Positions 19,534-28,901 are shown, counted from the stretch's first letter. The stretch: DNA of 64,000 bases from Paraburkholderia piptadeniae (GCF_900007165.1 NZ_CYGY02000057.1:16010-80009); one strand, 5' to 3'. Numbers and translations: made by a program. The notes: generated by a model from the letters alone, not told the origin.

Positions 19534-20454
19534 ATGACACTGCACATCGATACTCCCCTACTCGAATCGCAACCGCTCAGCCGCGCGCTTGGCCGCCGCG
19601 TGCTGCTCAAGATGGACGCGCTGCAACCGCCCGGCTCGTTCAAGATTCGCGGCATCGGCTACGCGTGCGAAGAGCATGCGAAGGCCGGCAAGCGGCGGTT
19701 CGTGTCCTCGTCGGGCGGCAATGCGGGCATTGCGGTCGCGTATGCGGGCCGTGCGCTGTCGATACCCGTCGCGGTCGTCGTGCCGCAAAGCACAGGCGAG
19801 CGCGCTAAGGAACTGATCCGCATGCAGGGCGCGGACGTGATCGTGCACGGCGCGACCTGGCAGGAAGCCAACGCGTTCGCGCTCGAAGAGGCTGGCCCCG
19901 ACGACGCGTTCATCCACCCGTTCGACGATCCGCTCCTCTGGCAGGGCCATGCTTCGATGATCGACGAAGTCGCGCGCACCGGCGCGAAATTCGATGCCGT
20001 CGTGCTGTCGGTGGGCGGCGGCGGCCTGATGGCGGGCGTGATCGAGGGCTTGCGGCGCAACGGCCTCGGCAACGTGCCGGTGATCGCCGTCGAAACGGAA
20101 GGCGCGTCGTCGCTCGCGCAATCGGTGCGCGCGGGCAAGCGGATCGAATTGCCGGGCATCACGAGCGTCGCGACGTCGCTGGGCGCGAAGCAGGTCTGCG
20201 AGCAGGCCTTCACGCTGACGCAGACGCATCCCGTCGAATGTATCGTGGTGTCCGATGCGGAAGCCGTCACCGCGTCGCGCCGCTTCGTCGACGATCACCG
20301 CGTGCTGGTCGAGCCCGCATGCGGCGCGAGCCTCGCGCTCGCCTATCGGCCGACGCAAGCGCTACAGCGCTTCGATAGCGTGCTCGTGATCGTATGCGGC
20401 GGCGCGGGGACGACGATCGAGCAACTGGAGCGCTGGCATCGCGAGATGGCCTGA
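19534..20454 (+). CDS. PLP-dependent serine/threonine dehydratase-like protein
   Basis: This is a 306-residue fold-type II PLP enzyme. The PLP lysine is K37 in PPGSFKIRG. SSGGNAGIAVAYAGR is the substrate/phosphate loop, SVGGGGLMAG is the glycine-rich PLP-phosphate loop, and VIVCGGAGTTIEQ closes the fold. This is the pattern of L-serine/L-threonine ammonia-lyases of the short SDH type, which give pyruvate or 2-oxobutyrate plus ammonia. No ACT domain is present, so it is probably not the feedback-regulated biosynthetic enzyme. ATG 19534 gives the family-like N-terminus. It stands alone, downstream of the T6SS cassette. Confidence 0.85.
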   Translation: MTLHIDTPLLESQPLSRALGRRVLLKMDALQPPGSFKIRGIGYACEEHAKAGKRRFVSSSGGNAGIAVAYAGRALSIPVAVVVPQSTGERAKELIRMQGADVIVHGATWQEANAFALEEAGPDDAFIHPFDDPLLWQGHASMIDEVARTGAKFDAVVLSVGGGGLMAGVIEGLRRNGLGNVPVIAVETEGASSLAQSVRAGKRIELPGITSVATSLGAKQVCEQAFTLTQTHPVECIVVSDAEAVTASRRFVDDHRVLVEPACGASLALAYRPTQALQRFDSVLVIVCGGAGTTIEQLERWHREMA

Positions 20455-20518
20455 ACCTGCATCAGTCAGGCTCCATGCGGCCCGATCAAGCCAGGGTCAA
20501 AGCAGGACCAAGGCAGGA

Positions 20519-21718
20519 TCAAAGCGCGGCCATCAGCGATTCGACGCCGCGCAGATTGTTCCGCCTGTGCCATACGAGCGCATCGAGATTCGTGACGCGC
20601 ATCTGCGGCAAGCGCGTCATCAGTTTGCGCAGCGCGATCTCGAGTTCCATCAACGCGAGGCGGGCGCCGAGGCAATAGTGAATGCCCGCGCCGAATGTCA
20701 GCAGATGGCCTGACGGCTCGCGTTCGATATCGAGCGTATTGGGCCGCTCGAAGCGCTCGGGGTCACGATTCGCCGAGCCGAGCAGCATGAACACGATCGA
20801 GCCGCGTGCAAGCGTCTCTCCCTCCACTTCGATATCGTCGAACGCGGTGCGCACGACCATCTGCACGGCCGTGTCGTAGCGCGCGCATTCGGCGACGGCC
20901 TTCGACATCAGCGACGGCTCCGAAAGCAGACGCGCGAGTTGCGACGGATGCCGGTGCAGCGCGATCAGCGCGTTGCCGAGCATGTTCGACGTGGTCTCGT
21001 GCCCCGCGACGAAGAGCAGAATCGCGTTCGACACGATCTCCTCCTCCGACAGCCGCTCGCCGCCCTCTTCCGCCTGAATCAGCGACGAGACGATATCGCC
21101 GCCGGGCGCGGCGCGCCGTCGCGCGACCACGGCGCCGAAGTACTGTTCGAGATCGAGCGCCGCCTGATTCGCGCGCGCGAGCGCATCGGCCGAAAGCGGC
21201 GCGAGGTCGAACGTGGAGACGAGCAGGCCCGCCGCATCGCCGAGCCGTTGCCCTTCGTCGACGGGCACATCGAGCAGCCGGCAGATGATCTGCAACGGCA
21301 GCGGCAACGCGAATTCCTTGACCAGATCGGCTTCACGCTTGCCCTGCATCGCGTCGATCAGACTGTCCGTCGTCTCTTCGACGATCCGGCGCAGCGTTTC
21401 GATCTGCCGCGCGTTGAACGCCTTCATCAGCAGCGTGCGCAGACGCGTGTGCACGGGCGGATTCATCATCAGCAACGTGCGGTCGAGCGCCTGAAACACC
21501 GGCTGCCCGCGCGCGGCCTCGCCATAACGCGCGACCACGCTCGGCATATACGTCTTGCCCATTCGGCGATCGGGCAACAGCGCGTCGATGACGGCGTGCC
21601 GCCCCGTCAACATCACGTTGGGCGCGAGCGGCACGAAAGCGCCCGCGCGCCGGATGTCCTCGTAGAACGGATATGGATTGTCGAAGTACGCCGGCGACGA
21701 AAGATCGGTGAATTTCAT
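20519..21718 (-). CDS. Cytochrome P450
   Basis: This is a 399-residue soluble bacterial P450. The I-helix oxygen-activation motif AGHETT is at residues 238-243, an E-x-x-R is at about 277-280, and the haem-ligand loop FGAGIHYCLG is at 342-351 with the proximal Cys at 349. It has no membrane anchor or fused reductase, so it needs separate ferredoxin partners, which are not adjacent. It starts 30 bases after the stop of the PanE-like gene on the same strand and so is probably the last gene of the aminotransferase-aldolase-reductase operon. That context suggests hydroxylation of an amino-acid-derived compound. Confidence 0.95.
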   Translation of the reverse strand: MKFTDLSSPAYFDNPYPFYEDIRRAGAFVPLAPNVMLTGRHAVIDALLPDRRMGKTYMPSVVARYGEAARGQPVFQALDRTLLMMNPPVHTRLRTLLMKAFNARQIETLRRIVEETTDSLIDAMQGKREADLVKEFALPLPLQIICRLLDVPVDEGQRLGDAAGLLVSTFDLAPLSADALARANQAALDLEQYFGAVVARRRAAPGGDIVSSLIQAEEGGERLSEEEIVSNAILLFVAGHETTSNMLGNALIALHRHPSQLARLLSEPSLMSKAVAECARYDTAVQMVVRTAFDDIEVEGETLARGSIVFMLLGSANRDPERFERPNTLDIEREPSGHLLTFGAGIHYCLGARLALMELEIALRKLMTRLPQMRVTNLDALVWHRRNNLRGVESLMAAL

Positions 21719-21748
21719 GCTCGATGCCGCGAAGTTGAAAACGTGTGC

Positions 21749-22732
21749 TCAAGCTTGAGGATACAGTCCGCGCGCGCGGGCATGTAGCCGCGCGAGCCCG
21801 AACAGCGCGTTCGCATAGGGTGTTTCGACGTCCGTCAGTGCACCGAGTTCGCAGACCGCGCCGACGAGCGCATCGAGTTCGACCGCCTTGCCCGCTTCGA
21901 CGTCCTGCAGCATCGACGTGCGCATCGCGCCGAGCTTCAGCGTGACGGCGTGACGATCCTCGGGCGCCTGATCGATGGGTATGCCGAAGCGCGCGCCGAT
22001 CTCCTTCGCTTCCAGCATCACGCGCGTGACGAAATCGCGTGCGAGCGGGTCGCTGAGAATCTTGTCGGTGGTCGCGCCCGTGATCGCGCTCACGGGGTTC
22101 ATCGTCATGTTGCCCCACAGCTTGTACCAGACGTCGCGCTGGATCTGCCCGGATGCGGTGGCATCGAAGCCCGCCTTGCGCAGCAGCTCGACCAGCGACG
22201 TCACGCGCTCGCTTGCGCGCCCCGTCGCCTCGCCGACGATCAACCCGCGCCCCTGATGATGCGCGACGACGCCAGGTGCATCGACGCGGCAACTCGCGTG
22301 CACGACGCAGCCCAACGTGCGCGCGGCGGAAATCGCGGCGGCGATCGAGCCATCGGGATCGACGGACGCGAGACGCGCGCCCGCGAACTCGCCTTGCAGG
22401 CCGTCGCAGAACCACCACGGCACGCCGTTCATCGCCGTCAGCACCATTGTGTTCGCGCCGAGAAGCGGTCCGATATGCCGCGCGACGTCGGCCATGGCCG
22501 GCGCCTTCACGGCGACGATCACAAGATCCTGCACGCCGAGCGCTTCGGCCTGTTCGCTCGCCTTCACTTGAACTGCATGCGTCTCGCCGTTTTCGACGAG
22601 GCGCAAGCCGTGTTCGCGCAACGCGTCGAGCGTCGCGCCGCGCGCGACCACGCTCACGTCGCAGCCTGCTTGCGCGAGCTTCACGCCCATCCATCCGCCG
22701 ATCGCGCCCGCGCCGTAAATGCATGCCTTCAT
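21749..22732 (-). CDS. 2-dehydropantoate 2-reductase family protein (PanE-like)
   Basis: The 327-residue protein has an N-terminal Rossmann motif GAGAIGGWMG (residues 7-16) and a C-terminal helical KPR domain with VWYKLWGNMTMNPVSAITG. It would reduce a 2-oxo acid with NADPH; family members act on ketopantoate and on other 2-keto acids. It is located between a class II aldolase (12-base gap) and a P450 (30-base gap). This argues for a dedicated pathway and against housekeeping pantothenate synthesis. I therefore do not assign panE. Confidence 0.88.
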   Translation of the reverse strand: MKACIYGAGAIGGWMGVKLAQAGCDVSVVARGATLDALREHGLRLVENGETHAVQVKASEQAEALGVQDLVIVAVKAPAMADVARHIGPLLGANTMVLTAMNGVPWWFCDGLQGEFAGARLASVDPDGSIAAAISAARTLGCVVHASCRVDAPGVVAHHQGRGLIVGEATGRASERVTSLVELLRKAGFDATASGQIQRDVWYKLWGNMTMNPVSAITGATTDKILSDPLARDFVTRVMLEAKEIGARFGIPIDQAPEDRHAVTLKLGAMRTSMLQDVEAGKAVELDALVGAVCELGALTDVETPYANALFGLARLHARARGLYPQA

Positions 22733-22744
22733 CGTTCTTCTTCC

Positions 22745-23527
22745 TCAGTGCTTGTAGCCGGCGTCGATCCTGTCGACCTTGCGCACCAGCGCGTCGAACA
22801 CATCCTGTCCCGCGCCGTAGCGCACGTCGAATTGCAGCGCATCGCGCGAGCACCGCGCGGCGATCGCTTCGGGCACCGCGCGCGCCGGGCCCATCGCAAA
22901 CGTCGCGACCTGGATCTCGCACGCGCGGTTCAGCGTCCACAGATACGCGAACGCTTGCGGCAGCGTCTTGCCCCACGACAGCAGCCCGTGATTGCGCAGG
23001 ATCACCGCCTGCCGGTCGCCGATATGCTCGACGAGGCGCGGCCCTTCTTCGGCATGAATCGTGATGCCTTCGAAGTCGTGATACGCAATGCGCTCGTGCA
23101 ACTGCGCGCTGTAGAAGTTTGTCTGCTGCAAGCCGCCCTCCGAGCACGCGACGGCAACGCCCGCCGTCGTGTGCGTATGCATCACGCAATGCGCATCGGC
23201 GATGCCCTCGTGCAGCGCTGCGTGCACGGTGAAGCCCGCCGGGTTCACCGGGTAGGCTGAGCCGTCGAGGATGCGCCCTTGCGCGTCGATCTTCACCAGA
23301 TTTCGCGCGGTCACTTCGCTGTAGTGCAGGCCGAACGGGTTGATCAGGAATTGCTTCGCGCCGCCCGCCACGCTTTCGGGCAAACGCACGGTGATGTGGT
23401 TGTAGATCAGCTCGGTCCAGCCCAGCATATCGAAGACGCGATAGCAGGCGGCCAATTGAACGCGCGCCTGCCATTCGTCGGGATGCATCGCCGGCGCAGC
23501 CTCTTTGTCTCGCTCCAGAATCTCCAT
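22745..23527 (-). CDS. Class II aldolase/adducin family protein
   Basis: This has 260 residues from ATG 23527, chosen for the strong GAGGAG ribosome site. The class II aldolase fold is seen in LGWTELIYNHITVRLP, then the zinc histidines in VMHTHTTAGVAV and LRNHGLLSWG. Relatives cleave or form C-C bonds beside a hydroxyl or carbonyl group, or act as decarboxylases or epimerases. Substrate is unknown. It sits 22 bases behind the aminotransferase and 12 bases before the PanE-like gene, so it is the middle of a tight operon. Confidence 0.9.
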   Translation of the reverse strand: MEILERDKEAAPAMHPDEWQARVQLAACYRVFDMLGWTELIYNHITVRLPESVAGGAKQFLINPFGLHYSEVTARNLVKIDAQGRILDGSAYPVNPAGFTVHAALHEGIADAHCVMHTHTTAGVAVACSEGGLQQTNFYSAQLHERIAYHDFEGITIHAEEGPRLVEHIGDRQAVILRNHGLLSWGKTLPQAFAYLWTLNRACEIQVATFAMGPARAVPEAIAARCSRDALQFDVRYGAGQDVFDALVRKVDRIDAGYKH

Positions 23528-23549
23528 GTGTGTCTCCTCACCGCGCTCG

Positions 23550-24758
23550 TTACTCGCGCACACCAGGGCCCGCGACGGTCGCGATCGCCGACGCCACATA
23601 GCCGACGTTGCTGCGATTGAGGCCCGCGACGCACATGCGGCCCGAGCGCAGCAGATAGATGCCGTGCTCGTTGCGCAGCGTTTCGACCTGAGCGGCGCTC
23701 AAGCCCGTGTACGTGAACATGCCGACCTGCGCGACATAACGCGCGCGCATCACTTCATCGACGCGTCCAGCGAGGCCATCGTGAATCGCATGACGCATTT
23801 CATGAATGCGGTCGCGCATCACGCGCAGCTCGTCGTCCCACGACGCACGCAGCTTCGCGTCGCCGAGCACGCCCGCGACGAGTCGCGCGCCGTGCATCGG
23901 CGGGTTGCTGTAGTTCGCGCGGATCATGAAGGTCAACTGGCCGAGCACGCGCTGCGCTTCGGCGGCGTCCTTGCAGACGACGCTCAGCGCGCCGCAGCGT
24001 TCGCCATACAGCGAGAAGTTCTTCGAGAACGAGTTCGCGACGATCAGCGGCACGTCCGCCGATGCCAGCATCCGCACGCATGCCGCATCTTCTTCGAGGC
24101 CGTCGCCGAAGCCCTGATAGGCCATGTCGACGAACGCGATCAGCTTGCGACGCTGCAGCACGGGCACCAGTTCGCGCCATTGCTCCGTCGTCAGGTCGAC
24201 GCCCGTCGGGTTGTGGCAGCACGCATGCAGCAACACGATGCTGCGTTCGGGCAGCGCGTCGATCGTGTCGCGCATCGCGTCGAAGCGCAGACCGCCCGTT
24301 GCGTCGTCGTAGTACGGGTACGTGTTCACGGTATGCCCTGCCGCTTCGAACACGACGCGGTGATTCTCCCAGCTCGGATCGGAGAGCCACACCTGCGAGC
24401 CAGCGAAATGGCGCTTGAGAAAGTCCGCGCCTACTCTGAGCGCGCCCGATCCGCCGACCGTCTGGACCGTCGCGATGCGGCCCGCCGCGCGCGCTTCGCT
24501 ATCGGCGCCGAACACGAGCGCCTGCGCGGCATCGCGGTAGGCGGGCAGCCCCGCCATCGGCAGATACGAACGCGGCGTGCCCAGCGCGACGACGGCCGCC
24601 TCGGCTTCGCGCACAGCCGACATCACGGGCAGCGTGCCGTTTTCGTCGAAGTAGATGCCGATGCTCAGATTGACCTTGTTCGTGCGCGGATCGCGCTGGA
24701 AGTCTTCGTTGAGGCTCAGGATGGGATCGCCGGGGTAGGCTGGAATGTGTTCGAACAT
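23550..24758 (-). CDS. Aromatic-amino-acid/aspartate aminotransferase
   Basis: This encodes 402 residues from ATG 24758, and is a class I PLP aminotransferase of the AspC/TyrB type. It starts MFEHIPAYPGDPILSLNEDFQRD. Blocks seen are VQTVGGSGALRVGADFL, HACCHNPTGVDLT, FVDMAYQGFGDGLEED, the PLP lysine in SFSKNFSLYGERCG, and the distal arginine in LNRSNVGYVASAI. It swaps the amino group between an aromatic or acidic amino acid and 2-oxoglutarate. It is the first gene of a four-gene minus-strand operon and is divergent from a LysR regulator, which probably controls it. It may be a pathway-specific paralogue of the housekeeping enzyme. Confidence 0.9.
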   Translation of the reverse strand: MFEHIPAYPGDPILSLNEDFQRDPRTNKVNLSIGIYFDENGTLPVMSAVREAEAAVVALGTPRSYLPMAGLPAYRDAAQALVFGADSEARAAGRIATVQTVGGSGALRVGADFLKRHFAGSQVWLSDPSWENHRVVFEAAGHTVNTYPYYDDATGGLRFDAMRDTIDALPERSIVLLHACCHNPTGVDLTTEQWRELVPVLQRRKLIAFVDMAYQGFGDGLEEDAACVRMLASADVPLIVANSFSKNFSLYGERCGALSVVCKDAAEAQRVLGQLTFMIRANYSNPPMHGARLVAGVLGDAKLRASWDDELRVMRDRIHEMRHAIHDGLAGRVDEVMRARYVAQVGMFTYTGLSAAQVETLRNEHGIYLLRSGRMCVAGLNRSNVGYVASAIATVAGPGVRE

Positions 24759-24888
24759 GGCATTGTCTCTATCTGTGTTGATGTTGGCTCGACGGTGCGA
24801 CAGGTTGCATGAACCGAGGCCGCACGAACCGGCGCATCGCAACAGTGTCGCTAAAAGCGCGCTTCATCACAATCAATCGATTTTGGAT

Positions 24889-24913
24889 GATTCGTAAGTT
24901 TAGCTTTAGAATC
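24889..24913. promoter_or_regulatory. Candidate LysR box between LysR gene and aminotransferase operon
   Basis: An inverted repeat GATTC-N15-GAATC lies just before the LysR start codon in the only AT-rich part of the intergenic region. LysR regulators often bind near their own start in divergent layouts. The assignment rests on position and symmetry only. Confidence 0.35.
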
Positions 24914-24918
24914 GCCCG

Positions 24919-25854
24919 ATGGCCCTCACACGCATCACCATACGCCAATTCGAGGCGTTTCTAGCGATTGTCGATCAGAACGGCATTGCCGCGGCGGCGG
25001 AACGGCTGGGGCTCACGTCGTCCGCCGTCAGCCAGTTGCTGGCGGAGCTGGAGCGCGAACTGGGCTTTCGTCTGTTCGACCGCACGACGCGGCGCGTGAG
25101 CCTGTCGACGGCGGGCCGCGACTTCCTGTCTTCGGCGGAATCGGTGCTGCGTCATCTGCGCGCGGCCGAGCAGACGGCGAGCGATATCCGCAATCGCGCG
25201 GCGGGCATCGTGCGCGTCGGCGCGCCGCTCGTGCTCGCGAGCACGGCGCTGCCGTACGCGATCGCCGGCTACGCGGCGCAGAAGCCGAAGGTCGTCGTGC
25301 GCGTGGTGGATACGGATGTCGAGCAGCTAGTGGAGCGCGTCGCGAGCGGCGATGTCGATCTGGCCGTCGGCCCCGATCGCGCGACGGGCGACCGCGTGCG
25401 GCGCGAAGCGATTTTCCGCAGCCCGTGGGTGTTGTGGTGCGCGGGCGATCACCCGCTTGCGCGTCGGCGGCGCTTGCGCTGGCACGATCTGCGCGGCACG
25501 CCCATTGTCGCGACGGGCCGCGATCACGAAGCGAGCGTCGCGCAGATGCTGGCCGATCAGCCATCGGATGCGCGGATCGCGCCCGTCGAAGTCGTCGACA
25601 ACGTGACGACGGCGTTCGGTCTCGCCGCACAGGGTCTTGCCGTCACGCTCGCGCCCGCTTACGTGAAGCCGCTCGCGCAGACGTTCGGCCTCGCGATGCG
25701 GCGCGTCGTCGAACCGGAGACGATCCGCGAAGTGTGCATCTATCGCCCCGTCGATCGTTCGCTGTCGCCGTCCGCCGATGGCTTCGCGGAGTTTCTCGGC
25801 GTTTGCCTGAGGACGTGGGACCGCAAGACCCAGGGCGTGGCCGCGTCAAGGTGA
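24919..25854 (+). CDS. LysR-family transcriptional regulator
   Basis: This is a 311-residue LTTR. The N-terminal winged HTH reads ITIRQFEAFLAIVDQNGIAAAAERLGLTSSAVSQLLAELERELGFRLFDR (abridged here to its outline; residues 4-60). The effector domain follows from about residue 90 (GIVRVGAPLVLAS). It is transcribed divergently from the aminotransferase-aldolase-reductase-P450 operon with about 160 bases between starts, the classic arrangement for local control. The effector is presumably a metabolite of that pathway. Confidence 0.95.
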   Translation: MALTRITIRQFEAFLAIVDQNGIAAAAERLGLTSSAVSQLLAELERELGFRLFDRTTRRVSLSTAGRDFLSSAESVLRHLRAAEQTASDIRNRAAGIVRVGAPLVLASTALPYAIAGYAAQKPKVVVRVVDTDVEQLVERVASGDVDLAVGPDRATGDRVRREAIFRSPWVLWCAGDHPLARRRRLRWHDLRGTPIVATGRDHEASVAQMLADQPSDARIAPVEVVDNVTTAFGLAAQGLAVTLAPAYVKPLAQTFGLAMRRVVEPETIREVCIYRPVDRSLSPSADGFAEFLGVCLRTWDRKTQGVAASR

Positions 25855-25929
25855 CAAAGCGCTGCGTTGGATGCGTGGTTGCAATGGCATGCAGCGCTGC
25901 GGCTCGAAGGCCCTGTACGAACGCATGGC

Positions 25930-26361
25930 TCAAGCCGGTTCACGCGCAGCGACCATCTCGATCAGCCCCTTCGCCTTCGCAATTGGCTCGACGATCGACG
26001 CGTCGAGCCCATACCCGTCGACGAGCGCATCCGTCACGTCGTCGATAGCAAGCCAGGTGGCGCGCGCATCGTCCTCCCACACGAGCGCCTTCAACGGCAA
26101 CAGCAGCGCCGCGCACGGATTCGCCTGCATCACGGGCGTACCGCCCTTCGGGTTGCCGAACACGATCAGGCGCGTCGGGCGCAGCGTCATGCCGACCTCG
26201 GCGGCGGCGTCGGCCTGATCGATATCGACGAAGATCGTCATGCCCTTGTCGGCGAGCAGACCGCGCAATCGCGCGACCGTCACGGAAAATCCATGCGCAC
26301 TCTTGAACGTCGCAACCGACGCGGGAGTTTTCCCTGCGTAAGGATTCGTAGCTTCAGTCAT
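25930..26361 (-). CDS. DUF302 family protein
   Basis: This is a 143-residue protein of the DUF302 family: SVTVARLRGLLADKGMTIFVDIDQADAA, then LRPTRLIVFGNPKGGTPVMQ, then LPLKALVWEDDARATWLAIDD. The family is widespread and of unproven function; the fold binds small ligands. The ATG at 26361 begins MTEATNPYAG; an in-frame start 21 bases upstream is possible. It is not clearly in an operon with the VOC-like gene behind it (73-base gap, same strand). Confidence 0.9.
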   Translation of the reverse strand: MTEATNPYAGKTPASVATFKSAHGFSVTVARLRGLLADKGMTIFVDIDQADAAAEVGMTLRPTRLIVFGNPKGGTPVMQANPCAALLLPLKALVWEDDARATWLAIDDVTDALVDGYGLDASIVEPIAKAKGLIEMVAAREPA

Positions 26362-26434
26362 CGCACACCCCTGTGATGGCATTCACCGCAGTGTAGCCAT
26401 TGCATCGCGACAACAGAAGCGCGCAAGCAAAAGA

Positions 26435-26923
26435 TCAAGCCTGTGCGTGGGCCTGGGTTTGGGCTTGTGCGGCGAGTGCGCGGAAATGCTCGGGCGTCGC
26501 GAAGCTGCGATACTGCGCCTGCATTTCGGGCGTCAGCAGTTCGATCAGCGTGCCGTTCTCGATCCACAACTCGATCACGTCGAAGAAGTTGTTGCCGCGC
26601 GTGCAGCGCACCGCGCGCCAGCCTTCACGCTCGCCGATCGCGATCACTTCCTGCTCGGAAAGCGGCGTCGCGACGGCCATATGGAAGCCGCTGTATTGCG
26701 CACGCGTGCCCATCGTCGAAGCAAGCGGCTCCTGCGTGTCGCCGGGCGTGAGCGTGAGATCGCTCGGATAGGTCTCGATGATGGTGCCGCGATCGTCGCC
26801 CGCGACCGCCATCCAGGCGCCTTCGAAAGCCGAAAACGGCACGGCGAAACCGCCCCACAATTCGGCGAGCGTGCGCGCGACGCGCTCGGGGTTGTGCGTG
26901 GGAATGGACGCGTGAAAGATCAT
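26435..26923 (-). CDS. Glyoxalase/VOC-like hypothetical protein
   Basis: This encodes 162 residues from ATG 26923. MIFHASIPTHNPERVARTLAELWGG and FHMAVATPLS.QEVIAIGEREGWRA resemble vicinal-oxygen-chelate half-domains (beta-alpha-beta with a conserved His at the start of strand one). FFDVIELWIENGTLIELLTPE carries the typical E of the metal site. An enzyme role is possible, but the family assignment is by general pattern only. The C-terminus is a low-complexity Ala-Gln tail (AAQAQTQAHAQA). Confidence 0.65.
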   Translation of the reverse strand: MIFHASIPTHNPERVARTLAELWGGFAVPFSAFEGAWMAVAGDDRGTIIETYPSDLTLTPGDTQEPLASTMGTRAQYSGFHMAVATPLSEQEVIAIGEREGWRAVRCTRGNNFFDVIELWIENGTLIELLTPEMQAQYRSFATPEHFRALAAQAQTQAHAQA

Positions 26924-27452
26924 CGAAGCTCTCCAGTGAATCGTGCAGTGAATTATGTTGAACGACACTCAGGCGCAAAGACGGTCTCGAGATCCGCGCG
27001 ACGATTGCACGCGCGGGCGCCCGATGTCCTCTGCGTCGTGCGTTTTCGTTTTTGTTTTCACGCGCGCGGCACGGGCGATGTCGAGGGCTGCTGCATGCGC
27101 CTCGCCTGCAGCGAACCATTCAGAGATCAGTGAGCAATACGACGAGAACGGGGCCGGCTTGTCGCGTTTGAAAAGACGGCAACGGTATGAGCAATGCGAT
27201 CCAGACGAGCCGCCGACCCTTCGATGCCGTTTGTCTGAACATCGCATGGCAGGAATCGCGGGCACGCTGCATCGATCGCCATGCTAGAAGCGCATCGCGA
27301 CGCGACCAATCGGGAGTTTTACCAACGCCTTTCGATTTGTCCGACGAACCGCTTTCGCGCGCGTTCGTGGATAGCCGATGGACGCTTGATGACTGACGAT
27401 AACGAAAACCGCCCGCCGTTGCAGCGGGCGGCATGCGACGTTTGTGAAGACG
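26924..27452. other. Gene-poor interval
   Basis: These 529 bases show several short frames on both strands (for example 26955-27287 plus and 27120-27434 minus). They have Arg/Ser-rich composition without ribosome sites or recognisable sequence. Apart from the terminator at 27409-27431 I see nothing functional. Confidence 0.6.
27409..27431 (-). terminator. Rho-independent terminator of the aldehyde dehydrogenase
   Basis: CCGCCCGC and GCGGGCGG pair around a seven-base loop. On the minus strand the hairpin is followed by TTTTCG, 22 bases past the stop of the dehydrogenase gene. Confidence 0.85.
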
Positions 27453-28901
27453 TTAGACGGCCATCACCGTCACGGCCTTCGTCACCAGATAGGCTTCCAT
27501 CGCCTCCGGTCCGCCTTCCGAGCCATAGCCCGAATCCTTCACGCCGCCGAACGGCATTTCCGGCGTCGGCGTGGCTGGCTGGTTGATCCACAGCATGCCG
27601 ACTTCGAGGTTCTGCGACAGCAGATGCACGTTGCGGAACGACTTCGTGAACGCATAGCCTGCGAGACCATACGGCAGGCGGTTCGCTTCGGCGATCGCGT
27701 CTTCGAGCTTGTCGAAGCCGCGAATCGCCGCGACCGGGCCGAACGGCTCGTTGTTGAACACATCGGCTTCGAGCGACACGTTGGTGAGCACCGTCGGCGC
27801 GAAGAAGTTGCCCTCCGAGCCGACGCGCTCGCCGCCCGTCGCGATCGTCGCGCCCGTTGCGCGTGCGTTCTCGACGATGCTCGCCATCGCCGTCAAACGG
27901 CGTGCGTTCGCGAGCGGCCCGAGTTGCGTGCCTTCGGCAAGACCGTCGCCGATCTTCAGGCCTTCGGCGTGCTTGATGAGGGCTGCCGCGAATTCCTCGC
28001 GGATGCTGTTGTGCACGAGAAAGCGCGTCGGCGAAATGCAGACCTGGCCGGCGTTGCGAAACTTCGCGGCGCCCGCTGCCTTGACGGCGAGCGCGACGTC
28101 CGCATCTTCCGCGACGATCACGGGCGCGTGGCCACCCAGTTCCATCGTCGCGCGCTTCATGTGCTGGCCGGCCATCGCGGCCAGTTGCTTGCCGACAGGC
28201 GTCGAGCCCGTGAACGTGACCTTGCGGATCACGGGATGCGGAATCAGATAGCTCGAAATTTCGGCCGGGTCGCCGAACACGAGGCCGACGGTGCCGGGAG
28301 GCACGCCTGCATCGACGAATGCCTGCAGCAGGCCCGCGGGCGATGCGGGCGTTTCTTCAGGCGCTTTCACGAGGAACGAGCAGCCGCTTGCGAGCGCGGC
28401 GCTCAGCTTGCGGACGACCTGGTTGACCGGGAAATTCCACGGCGTGAATGCGGCGACAGGACCGATCGGCTCCTTGATCACGAGCGACTGCGCATTCAGG
28501 TTGCGCGACGGCACGATGCGGCCATAGACGCGGCGGCCTTCGTCGGCGAACCACTCGATGATGTCGGCGGCCGACAGCACTTCGATGCGCGCTTCGGCGA
28601 ACGGCTTGCCCTGCTCCTGCGTCATCAGGCGCGCGATGCTTTCGGCGCGCTCGCGCACGAACGCGGCTGCCTTGCGCATCGTCGCGGCGCGCTCGTTCGC
28701 GGGAACCTTGCGCCACGCTTCGAAGCCCTTTTGCGCAGCTTCCAGCGCGCGGTCCAGATCGGCCTTGCCCGCGTGCGCGACCTTGCCGATCGGCTTGCCC
28801 GTCGCGGGATTGATGACGTCGAGGGTCTTGCCGCTGGCGGCGTCGCACCACTCGTTGTTGATCAACAGACGGGTATCGGTGTAGCTGCTGGATGTGACCA
28901 T
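27453..28901 (-). CDS. gabD: NAD(P)-dependent succinate-semialdehyde dehydrogenase
   Basis: The 482-residue aldehyde dehydrogenase fits the GabD group. Cofactor-binding TPWNFPVNQVVRKLSAALASG is near residue 150, FTGSTPVGKQL is near 230, the general base is in ATMELGGHAP (E), and the catalytic Cys is in RNAGQVCISPTRF. The C-terminal MPFGGVKDSGYGSEGG is typical of semialdehyde dehydrogenases. The reaction would be succinate semialdehyde to succinate; a related semialdehyde is possible. It is monocistronic with a strong terminator. The gabT partner is not adjacent, so this may be one of several paralogues. Confidence 0.85.
   Translation of the reverse strand: MVTSSSYTDTRLLINNEWCDAASGKTLDVINPATGKPIGKVAHAGKADLDRALEAAQKGFEAWRKVPANERAATMRKAAAFVRERAESIARLMTQEQGKPFAEARIEVLSAADIIEWFADEGRRVYGRIVPSRNLNAQSLVIKEPIGPVAAFTPWNFPVNQVVRKLSAALASGCSFLVKAPEETPASPAGLLQAFVDAGVPPGTVGLVFGDPAEISSYLIPHPVIRKVTFTGSTPVGKQLAAMAGQHMKRATMELGGHAPVIVAEDADVALAVKAAGAAKFRNAGQVCISPTRFLVHNSIREEFAAALIKHAEGLKIGDGLAEGTQLGPLANARRLTAMASIVENARATGATIATGGERVGSEGNFFAPTVLTNVSLEADVFNNEPFGPVAAIRGFDKLEDAIAEANRLPYGLAGYAFTKSFRNVHLLSQNLEVGMLWINQPATPTPEMPFGGVKDSGYGSEGGPEAMEAYLVTKAVTVMAV

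Noticed and set aside
21333..23474. 713-codon minus-strand frame overlapping the P450, PanE-like and aldolase genes
   Set aside because: It crosses three real genes in another frame and is Arg-rich nonsense.
26955..27434. Short frames of about 70-110 codons on both strands
   Set aside because: No ribosome sites, odd composition, overlapping each other; nothing recognisable.
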